44,625 bases of DNA from Chitinophaga pinensis (GTDB lineage: Bacteria; Bacteroidota; Bacteroidia; NS11-12g; UBA9320). The notes beneath the pieces are model-generated. The model made no database searches and was not told the DNA's origin. It saw nothing but the letters and a program-made list of their open reading frames with translations. The stretch covers positions 70,339 to 114,963 of the forward strand of contig CAMDGU010000003.1 in assembly GCA_945897885.1 (NCBI GenBank), given 5' to 3'. The translations under genes and the position numbers were made by a program. This document shows, one piece after another, positions 25,901 to 34,786 of this stretch; within the stretch, counting starts at the first letter, position 1, and the number at the start of each line of letters is the position of its first letter.

Positions 25901-27978
25901 AAAGCAGTGCCGGCAATCCAACCAATTGCTCCTTTGTCAATTCCAAATAAATAATCTTCAGCCAACGAATTCATATTAAATGTATTACCCAAGGCACATC
26001 CATTAAGATAAAATACAGGGTATTTGTTAATGTTTTTTAATTTTAGAGGGTTTCCTAATGAAATATCTGTAGCGTCAGCAGAACCATGACCGAAGTAATC
26101 AATTAATGAATACCCATCGTTTATTGCATTTTGAATTTTATCAGTTAAAGAAGTATCTATAGCGGAAGGATCATTTTTTAAATATTTTAAACGTGAGGCC
26201 CCCCAGAGAGGTTGTCTAATAATATTATAATAATTGTCTAAAATAGCTGAAAACCAAGTTACATCTGTATTAGTAGCCCCTCCACCAAGTTGAAGAATTC
26301 TTTTTTTCCAAACCTCATAGCCATTTTGGTTATTTGTAGATATTTTTTTTAAATAATTGCGAATTTCATTGTTTGATTTCGCAGGTATCCTTCCTGTAGC
26401 TAAAAGTGGCTCTAAGACGGAGCCATTAAATCCTGATGTAAAAAAATAATCTGTAGCAGGATTTCCGCAAGTAGGTATTAAATCCCAATAATTTGATAAA
26501 ATATTATTGTACCTGACATTGGAATAAATTTGTCCTTTTCCTAACAAAAGCAGAAATTTTAATGTGGATGAAGAATTGATTGCAAACCTGCAAAAATTTT
26601 GTAGTGCCTTTGGGTGCTTTACACCAAAATAAAATTGATCATAAATATCGTCTGTAAATGCTAAATAAGTAGCATGATTTCCTCCATTAGTGGTCATCAA
26701 AAAATCCTTATATGCCTTAGCTCCAGAATCCAGAAGATGGTTGGAGATTATTAAATAATCATAGGGTAAAGCTAAGTTTAATTCGTTAAATTTATAAGGT
26801 TTTAAATTTGACGGTGAGACTGAAATTATTGAAGTTTCATCCAATATGTAAAGTTTTTTTTGGTTGTCAGAATTGGCAAGATTGCAATAAAGCTCAGTTC
26901 CTATTATTTCTCCATTCGATTTACTGAAACTATTAACATCGTATACAATGGGTTTTGATTTACCTGAAGGATATTTCGAAAAATGAATAAAATTATTCTT
27001 TGAAGTATAATCAAAATGGAAATTAGAAGAATCATTCAGATTAAACAATCGAGGATATGTTAGTTTGGAGTAAGAAATTGAATGGATCGATTTAGCTAAA
27101 ATTGATGAAGCTATTTTGAAACGGGTAAATGCCGAGCCAATGTCAGATTTTGCTAATGAATCTTCAAAATAATATTTATTATATCCTGTTACTCTTTTTT
27201 CTTCAATTAGCTTTCCTGATGCATCAAAAGTAATTTGAATGCCATTATTAAATCCGTTTGCATCATAGGATGAAGTGTTATTTGCCCTGGAATGAGCAAG
27301 AACTTGAAGAAGCGGACTTGGTCCTAAATTACTTAGGTACGGTGTTAAGAATGTAAATTTTGTTCCTCCACCCGAAAATTGCAAAGCCCATCCCTCACCT
27401 TCGGTGTATTCTGAATAAAAACCTGCAGCTGAAAATCCAAGTCCATCAAAGGATTGCCCGCCATTTTTATTATTGTACCAAATAACCTGTTCATATAAAA
27501 AATAAGGGTCGGCTGTTTTTCCGGTATAATCTTTATCATTATTAACTTGTATCCGTTTTCCTTGAGTTGATGCTGTATAAGTTAAAAAGTAAGTTGCAGT
27601 ATCCGAATACAAACTCATATATTGGTGGGGTTGTTCGTCGGGATTTCGGTACAAGGAAGAATCTAATTTTCCATCATTATAGGTTCCATAAAATTCAATA
27701 TAGTCACCAGAATTAAAGGAACCATCATTCTCTCCGTTTACAAGAATTGGTTGTTCTTCTCCATTAATCCAAAGCTGTATATTTTTAGGGTCAACCGAAC
27801 TTAATGGGAAACCAATAGACTGCAGGGAAGCTGAATCAATTCGGTAAATACCTTCTTTACCTATTTTTATTTTGTAATAGTTTTGGTTAAAATTTATCCA
27901 TTCATTGCCATATTTCTGGGCAAAAATGAGGTTTGAAACCAGCAGAGATAAACTGATTAGTAGAAATTTTTTCATCAA
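22999..27978 (-). CDS. C25 family (gingipain-like) cysteine peptidase, T9SS-associated
   Basis: The 1659-residue protein has a signal peptide (to about residue 20) and an N-terminal beta domain (NEWINFNQNYYKIKIGKEGIYRI) like that of C25 peptidases and the T9SS sortase PorU. The C25 catalytic core follows, with DYFGHGSADATD (His at 631) and FYLNGCALGNTF (Cys at 661), matching the His/Cys dyad positions. About 900 further residues of Ig-like and jelly-roll-like beta domains come next. The end is a FlgD-like region (YEWDGTDTYGDKLANGVYLYKVTA) before FFKKGFGKLYIMR. PorU homologues are usually 1100-1300 residues, so this is either a large PorU-type sortase or a secreted C25 peptidase. No other por or gld gene is nearby to decide. 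Confidence 0.85.
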   Translation of the reverse strand: MMKKFLLISLSLLVSNLIFAQKYGNEWINFNQNYYKIKIGKEGIYRIDSASLQSIGFPLSSVDPKNIQLWINGEEQPILVNGENDGSFNSGDYIEFYGTYNDGKLDSSLYRNPDEQPHQYMSLYSDTATYFLTYTASTQGKRIQVNNDKDYTGKTADPYFLYEQVIWYNNKNGGQSFDGLGFSAAGFYSEYTEGEGWALQFSGGGTKFTFLTPYLSNLGPSPLLQVLAHSRANNTSSYDANGFNNGIQITFDASGKLIEEKRVTGYNKYYFEDSLAKSDIGSAFTRFKIASSILAKSIHSISYSKLTYPRLFNLNDSSNFHFDYTSKNNFIHFSKYPSGKSKPIVYDVNSFSKSNGEIIGTELYCNLANSDNQKKLYILDETSIISVSPSNLKPYKFNELNLALPYDYLIISNHLLDSGAKAYKDFLMTTNGGNHATYLAFTDDIYDQFYFGVKHPKALQNFCRFAINSSSTLKFLLLLGKGQIYSNVRYNNILSNYWDLIPTCGNPATDYFFTSGFNGSVLEPLLATGRIPAKSNNEIRNYLKKISTNNQNGYEVWKKRILQLGGGATNTDVTWFSAILDNYYNIIRQPLWGASRLKYLKNDPSAIDTSLTDKIQNAINDGYSLIDYFGHGSADATDISLGNPLKLKNINKYPVFYLNGCALGNTFNMNSLAEDYLFGIDKGAIGWIAGTAFGDVSSLDAYSKILHSNLTSFPSKSVAENISKTIKSFQLPNYPSNRSQCRQMCYFGDPSYLIFNADNPDYTVNQNSFSILPKEVTADVDSFIISFSIDNLALATLDSFNINIFQKYPDNFEKLILKKKLQNIPSEKVLEFWIKNDKANNLAGLNYFTILIDSSNSIEEQFPNGENNNQKTFNYFFPSNRALALLPPSNSILNNIKVTLSAQLLSNNNSKKIIFELDTSNQFNSPKKQTEIVNNSSSLKQANFYLMPIDSIDYFWRVKVEDENTNNSWDVSTFTFIYDSPNGWSQGYWQKFVNSKQENIKLSNDKSATFLTHQSNKYDLYSGKNNPNANPSIWQSYHPLFFGYFTNGITVTAVSSKNENRLLTGSNYNLKSSSNPWWNVAKDRFYYKYYEPRGIVKSGGYGFNTNLKADRDSLVNFLNKIPDDYYLMVTFGYTTGIKSWEDTLFKTFEQFGAISIRNVGEGEPYTLVSKRNAPPSSVSEKIVDYSSTIPPTQQNLSFTAYLSILSSKGGLTSNPIGPAVKWKNMYSQLLKADSDCDKVAFEVYGIKKSGNDTLLIKDIKTTSANLDKIDAIKFPFIKIKALIKDSTIKTPQLIKRWTVLFDGFPEGMINSDLSNFINKDTLDEGDSLHFKIAFQNISILNMDSILVAVNEINSNNVTTNYYTKKFKPLVISDYLIIDEKISTKNKSKTNGIQVIFNPNNAQPELYSFNNSYQFNYFVINDTKNPLLDVVFDGRHITNMEIVSPNPSITITSSDENKFYYLDDPSYFKVKLKEPGSATYRELDVTSDTFNFVAAKGPNDKSKLIFNPLNLKDGIYELAVTVRDAKGNFASDEDYKISFQIITKSTITNVYPYPNPFTTKTKFIFTLTGEKVPEYFKIAVISVSGTVVKEITLDDLGPINIGNNITKYEWDGTDTYGDKLANGVYLYKVTAKLNGKDIELIETAGDSFFKKGFGKLYIMR

Positions 27979-28114
27979 ATATTTTGGTTAAATATTTATT
28001 AATACAATTATAACTTTACTTTTTCAATATACGAAGTGTTAAGGCATTAGTTTACTGAAAAATGTTTAAGAAATAATCCTTTAAAATCGTATTAAAATTA
28101 GTGAAAACCTATGT

Positions 28115-28122
28115 TAATTTTG
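28115..28122 (+). promoter_or_regulatory. Bacteroidota -7 element for the CoA-transferase operon (TAATTTTG)
   Basis: TAATTTTG followed by C is a full match to the extended -7 consensus, 23 bases upstream of the ATG at 28146. It lies downstream of a possible GTG start at 28101. This argues that the GTG is not used. Confidence 0.55.
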
Positions 28123-28145
28123 CAACCATTAAATATTGTTATAAA

Positions 28146-28844
28146 ATGAACAAAGTTGTTGAAAATGCTGATCAAGCAATTAAAAATATTAATGATGGTA
28201 TGACCCTGCTCTTAGGAGGTTTCGGTTTATGTGGGATACCAGAAAACTGCATAGCCGCTTTGGTAAAAAAGGGGGTAAATAACTTGACATGTATAAGCAA
28301 TAATGCCGGTGTTGATGATTTTGGAATAGGGTTGATGTTGCAACAAAAGCAGGTTAAAAAAATGGTTTCGAGTTATGTGGGTGAAAATGATGAATTTGAA
28401 CGCCAGATGCTAAGCAGTGAATTGGAAGTTGAACTAATTCCACAAGGCACCTTAGCTACAAGAGCCTTAGCGGCAGGTTACGGTATGCCGGTAATTTATA
28501 CTCCTGCCGGCGTTGGAACAGAAGTAGCCATAGGAAAAGAAACACGAGATTTTAACGGGAAAACCTATTTAATGGAATATGCTTTTGATGCCGACTTTGC
28601 CATAGTAAAAGCATGGAAAGGTGATACAATGGGTAATTTAGTTTTCAGAGCTACCAGTCGAAATTTTAATCCACTGATGGCTATGGCAGGAAAATATACG
28701 ATTGCTGAAGTCGAAGAATTGGTGCCTGCCGGAGAATTAGATCCCGATCACATTCATACTCCCGGGATTTATGTAAACTGTATTTTTCAGGGAAGTAATT
28801 ATGAAAAACGAATTGAACAACGAACTGTAAAACCTAGAAACTAA
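28146..28844 (+). CDS. scoA: 3-oxoacid CoA-transferase, subunit A
   Basis: The 232-residue alpha subunit of succinyl-CoA:3-ketoacid CoA-transferase moves CoA between succinyl-CoA and acetoacetate or related acids in ketone-body and butanoate metabolism. It opens NKVVENADQAIKNINDGMTLLLGGFGLCGIPE, the typical family start. ISNNAGVDDFGIGLML, FIPQGT-like LIPQGTLATR, TPAGVGTEVA and YLMEYAFDADFAIVKAWKGD follow. I choose ATG 28146 over the GTG at 28101 because the family begins here and the probable promoter lies between the two. The B subunit gene follows after 5 bases. Confidence 0.95.
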   Translation: MNKVVENADQAIKNINDGMTLLLGGFGLCGIPENCIAALVKKGVNNLTCISNNAGVDDFGIGLMLQQKQVKKMVSSYVGENDEFERQMLSSELEVELIPQGTLATRALAAGYGMPVIYTPAGVGTEVAIGKETRDFNGKTYLMEYAFDADFAIVKAWKGDTMGNLVFRATSRNFNPLMAMAGKYTIAEVEELVPAGELDPDHIHTPGIYVNCIFQGSNYEKRIEQRTVKPRN

Positions 28845-28849
28845 ACGAG

Positions 28850-29503
28850 ATGCTTGATAAAAACCAAATAGCAAAGGTAATAGCCCGCGAATTAAAAGAT
28901 GGGTATTATGTGAATTTAGGAATTGGTATTCCCACGCTTGTAGCCAATTATATTCCAAAAGGAGTGGAGGTACAACTCCAATCTGAGAACGGTTTGCTGG
29001 GCATGGGTCCATTCCCGGTGGAGGGGGAAGAGGATGCCGATTTAATAAATGCCGGTAAGCAAACGATTACCACCATACCCGGTTCGGCTTTTTTTGATTC
29101 GGCTATGAGTTTTGGGATGATACGTGCCGGAAGAGTTGATTTAACAGTTTTGGGGGCTATGGAAGTAGCCGATAACGGTGATATAGCAAATTGGAAAATT
29201 CCGGGTAAAATGGTAAAAGGAATGGGCGGTGCTATGGATCTAGTTGCTAGTGCCAAAAATATTATTGTTGCGATGCAACATACCAATAAAGCAGGTGAAA
29301 GCAAATTGCTAAAAAAATGTTCTTTACCAATTACAGGTTTGGGTTGTGTTAAAAAAGTAGTTACTGAATTAGGTGTTTTTAATATTACCGAACGTGGCTT
29401 TGAACTAAAAGAATTGGCTCCGGGAGTCACAGTAGAAGATGTTAAAGCAAAAACAGAAGGCAGATTGGTGATAGAAGGAGAAATTCCTACTCTTGAAATA
29501 TGA
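28850..29503 (+). CDS. scoB: 3-oxoacid CoA-transferase, subunit B
   Basis: The 217-residue beta subunit carries the catalytic glutamate E46 in the hallmark QSENGLLGMGPFP (44-56), which forms the glutamyl-CoA thioester. The N-terminal GIGIPTLVANYIP (24-36) and KMVKGMGGAMDLV in the middle also match. It pairs with the A subunit, encoded 5 bases upstream, to form the functional enzyme. The length is normal. No hairpin terminator is obvious in the roughly 220 bases that follow. Confidence 0.96.
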   Translation: MLDKNQIAKVIARELKDGYYVNLGIGIPTLVANYIPKGVEVQLQSENGLLGMGPFPVEGEEDADLINAGKQTITTIPGSAFFDSAMSFGMIRAGRVDLTVLGAMEVADNGDIANWKIPGKMVKGMGGAMDLVASAKNIIVAMQHTNKAGESKLLKKCSLPITGLGCVKKVVTELGVFNITERGFELKELAPGVTVEDVKAKTEGRLVIEGEIPTLEI

Positions 29504-29723
29504 AATCCAATTAGATTAATTTCAAACGATAGAGATGAAATTTGATGCATTCCATATGGCCAATTACTTGAAGAAATAAGATGACACATCGCAGATTCGA
29601 TAATACCGCTAACTAAAAATGTGTATGAATTAATTATCATATGAATTTAGTCATAACCCTTTTAAACCTAAAAATATTAATTGTAGCTTCGCGCAAAATT
29701 TACCAACCAATAATAATTTAAAT

Positions 29724-30644
29724 ATGAAAATAAGTGTAATAGGTGCAGGAAATGTAGGAGCAACTACTGCTGATGCTTTGGCTTTCAGAAGAATTGCCAG
29801 TGAAATTGTTTTGTTAGACATTAAAGAAGGTTTTGCTGAAGGCAAAGCTTTGGATATGATGCAAACCGCCACATTAAATGGGTTTAATACTCGCGTTTCA
29901 GGAACTACAGGTGATTATTCAAAAACAGCAAACAGCGATGTTGTTGTTATCACCAGTGGAATTCCTCGTAAGCCCGGAATGACCCGTGAGGAACTGATTG
30001 GAATTAATGCAGGTATTGTTAAAACTGTTACCGAAAATGTTTTGGCTCATTCGCCAAATGCAGTGATTGTAATTGTAAGTAATCCAATGGATACCATGAC
30101 TTATTTAGCACTTAAATCATCAGGATTGCCTAAAAATAGAATTATTGGTATGGGAGGTATTTTGGATAGCGCCCGTTTTAAATGCTATTTGTCATTAGCT
30201 TTAAATTGCTCTCCTAATGATGTAAATGGTATGGTAATTGGTGGTCACGGTGATACAACCATGATTCCATTAACACGTCTTGCTTCATATATGGGAGTTC
30301 CTGTTTCTCATTTTGCTGATGCAGAAGCTTTAAATAAAATAAGTGCCGATACTATGGTTGGAGGTGCTACCCTTACAGGATTATTAGGCACTTCAGCTTG
30401 GTATGCTCCGGGAGCTGCCGTTGCCAGTTTGGTAGATAGTATTGTAAACGATCAAAAACGTTTGTTCCCTTGCTGCGTGTACCTTGACGGCGAATATGGT
30501 CAAAAAGATATTTGCATAGGAGTGCCTGTAGTTGTAGGTAGAAATGGTTGGGAAAAAATAGTTGAACTTGACTTGAATGATGTTGAAAAAGCTGCTTTTG
30601 CAAAAAGTGCAGAGGCCGTTAGAAGTATGAACAGCGTGCTTTAA
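29724..30644 (+). CDS. mdh: Malate dehydrogenase
   Basis: The 306-residue enzyme oxidises malate to oxaloacetate with NAD in the TCA cycle. It has the Rossmann motif GAGNVG (7-12) and D32 at the end of the second strand, indicating NAD rather than NADP. The substrate loop GIPRKPGMTR (79-88) has Arg at position 82, the mark of malate rather than lactate dehydrogenases. R151 in LDSARF and catalytic H175 in GGHGDT complete the site. It is the LDH-like bacterial type. A possible -7 variant TAGCTTCG lies at 29683-29690. A strong terminator follows the stop by 25 bases. Confidence 0.96.
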   Translation: MKISVIGAGNVGATTADALAFRRIASEIVLLDIKEGFAEGKALDMMQTATLNGFNTRVSGTTGDYSKTANSDVVVITSGIPRKPGMTREELIGINAGIVKTVTENVLAHSPNAVIVIVSNPMDTMTYLALKSSGLPKNRIIGMGGILDSARFKCYLSLALNCSPNDVNGMVIGGHGDTTMIPLTRLASYMGVPVSHFADAEALNKISADTMVGGATLTGLLGTSAWYAPGAAVASLVDSIVNDQKRLFPCCVYLDGEYGQKDICIGVPVVVGRNGWEKIVELDLNDVEKAAFAKSAEAVRSMNSVL

Positions 30645-30669
30645 TATTAAAAACTATTCGGTTTATATT

Positions 30670-30707
30670 AAAACGTCCGAGATTTTTTAAAACCTCGGAC
30701 GTTTTTC
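30670..30707 (+). terminator. Rho-independent terminator after mdh
   Basis: A 12-bp perfect stem (AAAACGTCCGAG / CTCGGACGTTTT) with a 12-base loop is followed by T residues. It ends transcription of mdh and lies only 10 bases before the ATG of the EamA transporter gene. That gene must therefore be served by read-through or by an unseen promoter overlapping the hairpin. Confidence 0.9.
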
Positions 30708-30717
30708 TTTAAAAGAG

Positions 30718-31602
30718 ATGTCTAAAGGAGTAAAAAGCATTTTAATTGCAACTTTAATTTTTGCAGGCATGAACGTGTTTGTAAAGCTGCTTTCGCATCT
30801 TCCTGTATTTGAACTAACTCTTTTTCGTTCCATTTTCACATCAATCATTTGTTACATTCTAATCAAACGGATGAATATTCCTTTGTTCGGAAGCCGAAGA
30901 CCTATACTTTTTTGGAGGGGATTTTTTGGTTCGGTTTCACTGATTTTATTTTTTAAAAGTGTTCAAACTTTGCCTTTGGCAACAGCAACCTTAGTTCATT
31001 ATATCACCCCATTTTTTACCACCTTATTTGGGTTTTGGTTCTTGGGCGAAAGGTTTTATAAAATCCAATGGTTGTTTTTGATAATTTGCTTTACCGGTAT
31101 TTTTCTTACTCAAAGTTCAAATGCCAATTTATTTGAACTTAGTATTTCAAATATTGGTTTATTGTCAGGCTTAGGTGGATGTTTGGCCGCCGCTGCAGCT
31201 TACAATTGTATCCGAAAAATTGGAGTATCTGAAGACCCAAACGTTATTCTGATTCATTTTTCTATTGTTACAATTCCAATATCTATAGCCCTTCTGGTAT
31301 TTTTTGGAGGATTTCAATGGCCAACCTTACTTGAATGGTTTTATATTTTGTGCATGGGGATTCTAACTCAAGCTGCGCAATATTTTATGACTTTAGCGTA
31401 TCAAAATGAAAAGGTAGGAACCATAGCTATTTTTACAAACATGGGAATTATTTATGCCATAATAAATGGAATGTTGTTTTTTAAAGAGATTCCAACCCCA
31501 ATTGCTTGGGTTGGTATATCCGTTGTTTTTATTGGATTATTGATGAACGTTTTTTCTGAACGAATTTTAGCATTTTTTAAAACTAAGCCACAAAACTTTT
31601 AA
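30718..31602 (+). CDS. EamA/DMT family transporter
   Basis: The 294-residue protein has about ten transmembrane helices in two related halves, the drug/metabolite transporter fold. Typical features are FVKLLSHLPVFELTLFRS in the first helix pair, LATATLVHYITPFFTTLFGFWFLGERF at the end of the first half, and IFTNMGIIYAIINGMLFFKE near the end of the second. Members export metabolites such as amino acids or take up nucleotide-type compounds; no substrate can be assigned. It begins 10 bases after the mdh terminator. Confidence 0.92.
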   Translation: MSKGVKSILIATLIFAGMNVFVKLLSHLPVFELTLFRSIFTSIICYILIKRMNIPLFGSRRPILFWRGFFGSVSLILFFKSVQTLPLATATLVHYITPFFTTLFGFWFLGERFYKIQWLFLIICFTGIFLTQSSNANLFELSISNIGLLSGLGGCLAAAAAYNCIRKIGVSEDPNVILIHFSIVTIPISIALLVFFGGFQWPTLLEWFYILCMGILTQAAQYFMTLAYQNEKVGTIAIFTNMGIIYAIINGMLFFKEIPTPIAWVGISVVFIGLLMNVFSERILAFFKTKPQNF

Positions 31603-31649
31603 AACTTCGTGAACCATAGTGCACTTGTGTTTTAGTGGGAAGTATAATT

Positions 31650-31657
31650 TACCTTTG
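31650..31657 (+). promoter_or_regulatory. Bacteroidota -7 promoter element (TACCTTTG)
   Basis: TACCTTTG matches TAnnTTTG, with a TTG 22 bases upstream (31625-31627) as a possible -33 box. The ATG at 31668 follows after 10 bases, so the leader is a few bases only. Confidence 0.5.
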
Positions 31658-31667
31658 AAATTAATAA

Positions 31668-32798
31668 ATGAACCCATCACGATTAATATGTTTTAGTTTT
31701 TTCTGTATCTCAAACGGACTTTTGGCTCAGTCCATCGCTTTGCGAAAAGTAACAACTTTGCCTTCCATTGTTCAGGAAACTTCGGGTATTGAAATTTCTA
31801 ATCCACTTTGTATCTGGACACACAACGATGGCGGTGGTGAACCTGAACTTTATAAGATTGATACATTTGGAACCCTCATTAAAACCATTGTTATAAAAAA
31901 TGCTCAAAATACCGATTGGGAGGATATGACGAGTGATGGCAAATCCTATTATATTGGTGATATTGGAAATAATGCCAACAGCCGAAAAGATTTAAAGATT
32001 TATAAAATTCCAAATCCTGAGAATATAGCGGGAGATAACGTTGAAGCAGAAATTATAAGCTTTTCCTATTCCAATCAAAATCAGTTTCCTCCCGATAATG
32101 CCTATAAAAATTTTGATGCAGAAGCATTGATATCTTTTGATAGCAGCCTTTATATTTTTTCCAAAAACTACACCAATCCGTTTACCGGGTATACTTATTT
32201 GTATAAAATTCCTGCCAAACCAGGACAACACTTAGCCACTTTGCTGGATAGTTTTAAAACAGGTATTGGATACAAAGAACAATGGTGGGTTACCGCAGCC
32301 GATATGTCGCCAGATGCTAAAAAACTGGTGTTGCTTTCCAGCGACAAACTATTTGTGTTCACGGATTTTACAAGTGATAATTTTTTTAAAGGAAAAATGA
32401 AAACAATAGATTTGGGCTCATTTACCCAAAAGGAAGCCATAGCATTTTACACCAATACTGAATTTTATATCACCGACGAATATTTTGATATTCTTGGTGG
32501 CCGAAACCTTTATCAGGGAAGTATAAAAGATTTGTATACCGCTAATTTTAAAGAACCTCAAAAGCCTCAGAATTTATTAATAAACTATAAACGCCAGTTT
32601 GGTGAACACGTTATCTCGTTAATAGATGAAACCAAAAAAGTAAGTGCTGCAGTAATAGATATGAATGGAAAAGAAGTGAAAAAGTACTTATTAAATGCCA
32701 CGCAACCCATTATTATCATTGATGTCCCCTTTGGGTATTATACCCTGCTGATTTCAGATGGTAAGGTGAAACAAGAGTTATCAATTTTGATAAATTGA
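31668..32798 (+). CDS. Secreted protein with probable beta-propeller and degenerate T9SS tail
   Basis: The 376-residue protein has a signal peptide (MNPSRLICFSFFCISNGLLA). Residues about 30-290 contain propeller-like strands: ETSGIEISNPLCIWTHNDGG, DWEDMTSDGKSYYIGDIGNN, NFDAEALISFDSSLYIFSKN and WVTAADMSPDAKKLVLLSSD. The pattern is like proteins annotated as esterase-like or SdiA-regulated. The end (about 300-376) has sorting-domain elements (VSAAVIDMNGKEVKKYLLN and VPFGYYTLLISDGK) but lacks the usual YPNP start. It may therefore be a divergent type A signal. Role unknown. It has its own promoter element and stands alone. Confidence 0.75.
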   Translation: MNPSRLICFSFFCISNGLLAQSIALRKVTTLPSIVQETSGIEISNPLCIWTHNDGGGEPELYKIDTFGTLIKTIVIKNAQNTDWEDMTSDGKSYYIGDIGNNANSRKDLKIYKIPNPENIAGDNVEAEIISFSYSNQNQFPPDNAYKNFDAEALISFDSSLYIFSKNYTNPFTGYTYLYKIPAKPGQHLATLLDSFKTGIGYKEQWWVTAADMSPDAKKLVLLSSDKLFVFTDFTSDNFFKGKMKTIDLGSFTQKEAIAFYTNTEFYITDEYFDILGGRNLYQGSIKDLYTANFKEPQKPQNLLINYKRQFGEHVISLIDETKKVSAAVIDMNGKEVKKYLLNATQPIIIIDVPFGYYTLLISDGKVKQELSILIN

Positions 32799-32929
32799 GT
32801 TCCACGTCAACTTTCCAAAAGTTCCAAAATTTTAGGTAAAGTTTTACAAATGCCGTGAAATATTCTTCTTTACTTTGCACCTTTTAAATACGAAACAGGT
32901 TAATCGGCTGTTTTAACTAAATACAAGTA

Positions 32930-34687
32930 ATGAACATTCTTAAAAAATATTTAAAATACCACTGGAAACTTTTAGTGTTAGCTCTGGTACTGGCAACTAT
33001 CAATATCGGTTTCTCATTAATGGATCCATACATTACCGGACATGTCGTGGATGAGGTTATCACTAAATATGACAAACTTACTAGGCAACAATACATCAAT
33101 ATTGCTTTGTTTTGGATTGGCTGTTCTATTGGAGTTTCTATGGTGAGCCGTATTGCTAAAAATTTTCAGGATTATTTTACCAATGTTATTATTCAAAAAT
33201 TGGGAGCCCAAATTTATGCCGATGGATTAAAACACAGTTTGGAATTGCCCTATCAGGTGTTTGAAGACCAACGCAGTGGCGAAACCCTTTCGGTTTTGCA
33301 AAAAGTAAGAATTGATATTGAAAAGTTACTTACATCCTTTATTGGCGTTCTTTTTACCAGTATGGTTGGGATCATTTTCGTAATGGTGTATGCCTTTAGT
33401 ATTACATGGACAGTGGGTGTGGTGTATCTCTTTGCCATATTAGTTATCGGTGTGCTAAGCAGTTATTTTAGCAAACGTATAAAAATAATGCAACAAAAAA
33501 TTGTGGGTGCTACTACTGCTTTAGCAGGAAGCACAACTGAATCACTTAGGAATATTGAGTTGGTAAAAAGTTTGGGATTGGCCAATCAGGAAATTGAGCG
33601 GCTTAACAAAACAACTTTCCAAATATTGGAACTTGAGCTTAAGAAAGTGAAATTCATACGTAGCCTTGGATTCCTGCAGGGAACAACCGTGCAATTTGTT
33701 AGGAGTACTATGGTTTTTATTTTATTGATGTTGATTTTTGGTAAAGAGATATCTCAAGGGCAATACTTCATGTTTTTGTTTTTCTCGTTTTTTATCTTCA
33801 ATCCGCTTCAGGAATTAGGAAATGTCATTTTGATTTACCGTGAAGCGCAGGTATCCTTAGAAAACTTTAGAACCATAATGGAAAAACCCAAAGAAGAAAA
33901 ACCTTTGCGTCCAAAAGCTCTAACCAAATTGGATAATTTTGAGTTTCAAAATGTAACCTTTAAGCATTTAACCGCAAAATATCCTGCTCTTAAAAATATT
34001 GATTTTAAGGTAAATAAAGGCGAGACGATTGCATTTGTTGGTCCAAGTGGTTCAGGAAAAACCACCTTAGTGAAATTGTTAGTAGGCTTGTATCAACCTT
34101 TAGAAGGAATCATAAAATATGACGGAATCAATGGCAGAGAAATTGATTTGGATAATTTGCGTGAGCAAATAGGTTTTGTAACCCAAGATACCCAATTATT
34201 TGCCGGAACGATAAAGGAAAATCTATTATTTGTAAAACCCAATGCCACCGACGAACAAATATTGGATGTATTACAAAAGGCCAGTTGCCACTCGTTGCTA
34301 AACCGAGCGGATAAAGGCATCAACACGATGATTGGTGAAGGAGGGGTAAAAGTATCAGGAGGTGAAAAGCAACGCCTTTCCATAGCCCGTGCCTTATTGC
34401 GCAAGCCGAGCCTTTTGGTGTTTGATGAAGCTACTTCATCCCTTGATAGTATTACCGAAGATGAAATAACCCAAACCATTAAAGGGATAAATAACACCCA
34501 CGATATGGTGACTATTTTGATAGCTCACCGCTTAAGCACCATTATGCATGCCAACCGTATTTTTGTTTTGGAAAAAGGCCAAATAATTGAGCAAGGTAAT
34601 CATAGTGATTTGTTGGATGCTAAAGGACTTTATTACGCAATGTGGCGTCAGCAAGTAGGTGAGGGTAGAGAGGTTCAGGTTGGTTGA
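32930..34687 (+). CDS. ABC transporter, fused permease and ATPase (MsbA/LmrA-like)
   Basis: The 585-residue half-transporter has six N-terminal transmembrane helices (about 15-310), starting with a very basic leader (MNILKKYLKYHWK). The ATPase domain follows, with Walker A GPSGSGKTT (371-379), the signature SGGEKQR (476-482), Walker B LLVFDEATSSLD (495-506) and H-loop IAHRLS. Unlike the PglK-like protein in this window, all ATPase motifs are canonical. It works as a homodimer exporting lipids, peptides or drugs; the substrate is unknown. HflX is encoded next on the same strand with its own promoter element. Confidence 0.92.
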   Translation: MNILKKYLKYHWKLLVLALVLATINIGFSLMDPYITGHVVDEVITKYDKLTRQQYINIALFWIGCSIGVSMVSRIAKNFQDYFTNVIIQKLGAQIYADGLKHSLELPYQVFEDQRSGETLSVLQKVRIDIEKLLTSFIGVLFTSMVGIIFVMVYAFSITWTVGVVYLFAILVIGVLSSYFSKRIKIMQQKIVGATTALAGSTTESLRNIELVKSLGLANQEIERLNKTTFQILELELKKVKFIRSLGFLQGTTVQFVRSTMVFILLMLIFGKEISQGQYFMFLFFSFFIFNPLQELGNVILIYREAQVSLENFRTIMEKPKEEKPLRPKALTKLDNFEFQNVTFKHLTAKYPALKNIDFKVNKGETIAFVGPSGSGKTTLVKLLVGLYQPLEGIIKYDGINGREIDLDNLREQIGFVTQDTQLFAGTIKENLLFVKPNATDEQILDVLQKASCHSLLNRADKGINTMIGEGGVKVSGGEKQRLSIARALLRKPSLLVFDEATSSLDSITEDEITQTIKGINNTHDMVTILIAHRLSTIMHANRIFVLEKGQIIEQGNHSDLLDAKGLYYAMWRQQVGEGREVQVG

Positions 34688-34786
34688 TTAAGTTGATTTG
34701 AAAATTTGTAAATGGCCTTCGGGTTAGGAGGGTGTTTAATCTCCCAACTCAAAATCTCATATCTCAAAATCTCTTTACTAATAATC

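Noticed and set aside
28101-28145. GTG at 28101 as start of scoA
   Set aside because: The -7 element at 28115-28122 lies downstream of it, and the CoA-transferase family begins at the ATG at 28146.
28948-29640. 230-codon minus-strand frame over scoB
   Set aside because: It is a shadow of the CoA-transferase B gene, rich in Ser, Pro and Ile with no domain and no promoter.
31668-32798. Full T9SS type A cargo assignment for the 376-residue protein
   Set aside because: The C-terminus has only part of the signal and lacks the PNP segment, so it is recorded as degenerate rather than certain.
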